Origin: Anaerolineae bacterium
Lineage (GTDB): Bacteria; Chloroflexota; Anaerolineae; Anaerolineales; E44-bin32
Assembly: GCA_030598885.1 (NCBI GenBank)
Contig: JAUVOZ010000141.1
Coordinates: 1-5,307 of the forward strand
Direction: 5' to 3'
Length of the DNA: 5,307 nucleotides
The notes under the pieces are model-generated. The model saw only the letters and a list, made by a program, of their open reading frames with translations, was not told where the DNA came from and ran no database searches. The first letter of the stretch is position 1, and every line of letters begins with the position of its first letter. Positions 5,236-5,307 of this stretch are shown in pieces. Position numbers and translations under genes: made by a program.

Positions 5236-5307
5236 TTGATTGAATCCACTGATCACCCGAGTGTTATTGAGGAATTGGTTGATCTAAGTCGAGTAGCTGA
5301 AGCTGTC
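5236..5307 (+). CDS. Start of an unidentified protein gene (3' end outside window)
   Basis: Twenty-four codons are open from a TTG at 5236 to the window edge, directly after an in-frame TAA at 5233-5235. All five other frames close within this stretch. AGAGG at 5220-5224 is a fair Shine-Dalgarno sequence with 11 bases to the TTG, and a good promoter lies at 5159-5187. The peptide starts (M)IESTDHPSVIEEL and continues VDLSRVAEAV; it is acidic, soluble and probably helical, and does not look like a signal peptide or membrane segment. I do not recognise the family. The TTG is the only sensible start here; the next, at 5275, has no properly spaced ribosome binding site. The call depends on the frame continuing to the right. 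Confidence 0.5.
   Translation, partial: MIESTDHPSVIEELVDLSRVAEAV

Noticed and set aside
1..5307. Mobile element, CRISPR array, tRNA or defence system
   Set aside because: No transposase, integrase, toxin-antitoxin or nuclease gene, no regularly spaced direct repeats and no cloverleaf sequence was found on either strand.

Overview
The window (5307 bases) looks like ordinary bacterial chromosome. It holds five recognisable protein genes and, at the right edge, the probable start of a sixth. No rRNA, tRNA, CRISPR array, insertion sequence or phage gene is visible. Three things fit a member of the Chloroflexota (Anaerolineae-like) better than other groups: the style of the LytR-CpsA-Psr protein with its C-terminal LytR_C domain, the MobA-like nucleotidyltransferase next to a PAP2 phosphatase, and the long-tailed alkyltransferase-like protein. 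This assignment rests on remembered family resemblance and is only moderately secure.

Layout. Bases 1-1386 (+) are the 3' part of an ABC-F ATPase gene cut by the left edge. After a 139-base gap with an extended -10 promoter comes a LytR-CpsA-Psr (LCP) cell-wall glycopolymer ligase (1526-2968, +). It converges, with 39 bases between stops, on a two-gene minus-strand unit: a MobA-like nucleotidyltransferase (4299 down to 3520) followed by a PAP2-family membrane phosphatase (3523 down to 3008). The two reading frames share a 4-base GTGA overlap. Further right on the minus strand is an alkyltransferase-like (ATL) DNA-damage protein (4897 down to 4466). Bases 4898-5235 are a non-coding, dyad-rich region between the ATL gene and a divergent gene on the plus strand. 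That last gene has a good sigma-70-type promoter (5159-5187) and an apparent TTG start at 5236, and it runs out of the window.

Function. The LCP protein and the PAP2 phosphatase both act at the membrane, on lipid-linked or phosphorylated envelope intermediates. The nucleotidyltransferase-PAP2 pair could make an activated head group or sugar and process a phospholipid or lipid carrier, but the substrate cannot be read from the sequence. The ABC-F protein belongs to translation and the ATL protein to DNA repair. They look like unrelated neighbours, not parts of one system.

I do not see a clearly new multi-gene system. The points most worth a second look are: the ATL protein, which has Trp in place of the alkyl-acceptor Cys and ends in a pentapeptide resembling a sliding-clamp binding motif; the coupled nucleotidyltransferase-PAP2 pair; a dyad straddling the LCP transcription start and ribosome binding site; and the cluster of alternative inverted repeats in the 4898-5235 region.
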